This document shows positions 6,973-8,301 of a stretch of 8,301 bases of DNA, in pieces. The stretch is from Bacteroidales bacterium. GTDB lineage: Bacteria > Bacteroidota > Bacteroidia > Bacteroidales > P3. The notes under the pieces were generated by a model. It did not search any database and was not told the origin of the DNA. It saw nothing but the letters and a program-made list of their open reading frames with translations. The stretch is taken from NCBI GenBank assembly GCA_021443125.1, contig JABUUQ010000002.1:74900-83200 (forward strand), in the 5' to 3' direction. The translations under genes were made by a program, and so were the position numbers. The number at the start of each line of letters is the position of its first letter. The first letter of the stretch is position 1.

Positions 6973-7050
6973 GAATAAAGCGTTTCTGCAAAATTCTTTT
7001 GTTATATAATTGTTGCGAACTTGCAACATAATAAAAGTTTGTTATAAACA

Positions 7051-8007
7051 ATGAAAAAGATATTAGTTTTAGGTTCTGGCGGTCAGATTGGTTCAGAACT
7101 TACAATGAGATTAAGAGAAGTTTATGGTGGAAGCAATGTTGTTGCCACAGATCTTCAACCAGAAAGATTGACAGAAGCAATCAGACAATCTGGTCCTACA
7201 GACAAAGTTGATGCTTTGGATGCCAAACAAATAGCAGAGATAGTTAAAAAATACGAAATAGATTCTATTTATAACCTTGTTGCTATTCTTTCTGCCACAG
7301 CAGAGAAAAATCCTATGTTGGGCTGGAATGTTGGCATGGGTGCTTTAATCAATTGTTTGGAAATAGCAAGAGAAAACAAATGTGCCTTGTTCACACCTTC
7401 TTCTATAGGTGCTTTTGGACCTTCTACCCCATTGGACGGAACTCCACAGGATACAATTCAAAGACCAGGCACTATCTATGGCGTAACAAAGGTAACTGGC
7501 GAACTTTTAGGCGATTACTACTACAAGCGTTTTGGTGTTGATGCTCGTTCAGTTCGTTTTCCTGGTTTGATTTCTTATGTATGCCCTCCAGGTGGAGGCA
7601 CTACAGACTATGCTGTTGATATCTATTACGCAGCTGTTAAGGGTGAAGATTTTGTTTGTCCTTTGCAAAAAGGCACTCAAATGGATATGATGTATATGCC
7701 TGACGCTTTGAACGCAGCAATAAACATTATGGAAGCAGACCCTTCAAAACTTATTCACAGAAACTCATTCAACGTAACTGCAATGCACTTTGACCCTGAG
7801 GAAATCTACAATGAAGTCAAGAAGTTCTACCCTGAGTTCAAAATGACTTACGATGTGGACCCTATAAAGCAAAGCATTGCAGATTCTTGGCCAAATTGGA
7901 TGGATGATTCTTGCGCAAGAAACGAATGGGGCTTCAAACCAGAATACGACCTTCACAAAATGAGTGAAGATATGATAAAGAATTTGAAAATAAAGTTCAA
8001 TAAATAA
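7051..8007 (+). CDS. tdh: L-threonine 3-dehydrogenase, SDR (epimerase-like) type
   Basis: Oxidises L-threonine to 2-amino-3-oxobutyrate with NAD+, making the substrate of Kbl encoded just upstream. The 318-aa product has an extended-SDR Rossmann fold. The nucleotide loop GSGGQIG is at residues 8-14, and D34 after strand 2 favours NAD+ over NADP+. The catalytic serine region TPSSIGAFG holds S117/S118, and YGVTK holds Y143 and K147. RFPGLISYVCPPGGGTTDYA is the conserved stretch that separates this type of threonine dehydrogenase from sugar epimerases, as does the C-terminal SWPNWMDDSCARNEWGF. It is unrelated to the zinc-dependent MDR-type Tdh of E. coli, so zinc-enzyme annotation would be wrong here. 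The start MKKILVLGSG puts the Rossmann strand at the N-terminus as expected. No strong promoter is visible in the gap to kbl, and 25 bases separate it from the next SDR gene. Confidence 0.93.
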   Translation: MKKILVLGSGGQIGSELTMRLREVYGGSNVVATDLQPERLTEAIRQSGPTDKVDALDAKQIAEIVKKYEIDSIYNLVAILSATAEKNPMLGWNVGMGALINCLEIARENKCALFTPSSIGAFGPSTPLDGTPQDTIQRPGTIYGVTKVTGELLGDYYYKRFGVDARSVRFPGLISYVCPPGGGTTDYAVDIYYAAVKGEDFVCPLQKGTQMDMMYMPDALNAAINIMEADPSKLIHRNSFNVTAMHFDPEEIYNEVKKFYPEFKMTYDVDPIKQSIADSWPNWMDDSCARNEWGFKPEYDLHKMSEDMIKNLKIKFNK

Positions 8008-8032
8008 TAGTAATAAAAACAAAATAATCATT

Positions 8033-8301
8033 ATGGCAAGATTAGAAGGAAAAATAGCTGTAGTTACTGGAGGTACATCTGGTATTGGCAAGGCTACAGC
8101 AATACGTTTTGCACAAGAAGGTGCAGATGTTATTGTTTGGGCAAGAAATCCTCAAAAGGGAGAAGAATTTGTAAAAGAAGCAGCAGAGAAAGGATACAAA
8201 CTAACCTTTATGCCTGTTGATGTAAGCAACTTTGCAAATGTTGAACAAGCAGCTCAAAAAGTTAAAGAAATGAAAGGTGGTTGCGATATTCTTATCAACA
8301 A
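8033..8301 (+). CDS. Short-chain dehydrogenase/reductase, N-terminal part (3' end outside window)
   Basis: An ATG at 8033-8035 opens a frame that runs to the window edge (89 full codons). It begins MARLEGKIAVVTGGTSGIGK, with the classical SDR cofactor motif TGxxxGIG at residues 12-19. VDVSN at 62-66 is the usual adenine-contact region, and the last residues CDILIN are the start of the D-x-L-x-N-N-A-G motif. R38 after strand 2 hints at NADP(H), which is a weak inference. The catalytic Ser-Tyr-Lys part lies beyond the edge. Classical SDRs of this kind include FabG-like reductases and many sugar, steroid and alcohol dehydrogenases, so the substrate cannot be named. It starts 25 bases after the tdh stop on the same strand, with no terminator between, so it is likely the third gene of the kbl-tdh transcript. 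Confidence 0.88.
   Translation, partial: MARLEGKIAVVTGGTSGIGKATAIRFAQEGADVIVWARNPQKGEEFVKEAAEKGYKLTFMPVDVSNFANVEQAAQKVKEMKGGCDILIN

Noticed and set aside
7011..7028. Small hairpin TGTTGC/GCAACA in the kbl-tdh gap
   Set aside because: It has only six pairs, no T run follows, and it lies between two genes of one pathway, so there is no support for a terminator or riboswitch. It is most likely incidental.

Overview
The window is ordinary chromosomal sequence from an AT-rich member of the Bacteroidota, probably Bacteroidales, though the exact lineage cannot be fixed from sequence alone. Three things point there. The primary sigma factor is short (287 aa), lacks region 1.1 and ends in KSYLG. The promoters read TAnnTTTG rather than TATAAT. 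Start codons lack Shine-Dalgarno sequences and sit behind A/T-rich leaders.

Layout: bases 1-837 (+) are the C-terminal part of a DUF4139 / MuiA-family protein. It converges on rpoD (916-1779, -), and the two share a hairpin that can terminate transcription in both directions. Upstream of rpoD on the same strand lies nadD (1875-2465, -), the NAD-biosynthesis adenylyltransferase. A 208-bp divergent intergenic region follows, with a near-ideal Bacteroidota promoter facing right and a candidate -7 element facing left. Next comes a 970-aa exported M16 zinc peptidase (2674-5586, +). After it is a cluster of four GC-cored 11-bp palindromes spaced exactly 21 bp apart, which includes a likely intrinsic terminator. 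The right end holds kbl (5782-6972, +), an SDR-type L-threonine 3-dehydrogenase (7051-8007, +) and the first 89 codons of a second short-chain dehydrogenase (8033 to the edge, +).

How the genes work together: Tdh oxidises L-threonine to 2-amino-3-oxobutyrate, and Kbl cleaves that with CoA to glycine and acetyl-CoA, so these two adjacent genes form a complete threonine-degradation route. The trailing SDR is probably in the same transcript, but its substrate is unknown. NadD supplies NAD+, RpoD directs housekeeping transcription, and the M16 protein acts outside the cytoplasm. These last three share no evident pathway.

I found no mobile element, CRISPR array, tRNA, rRNA or defence system. No intergenic stretch exceeds about 210 bases. 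The least explained signal is the 21-bp-phased palindrome array at 5590-5674, with a weaker 21-bp-phased T-rich repeat ahead of the M16 promoter. I see no convincing undescribed multi-gene system.
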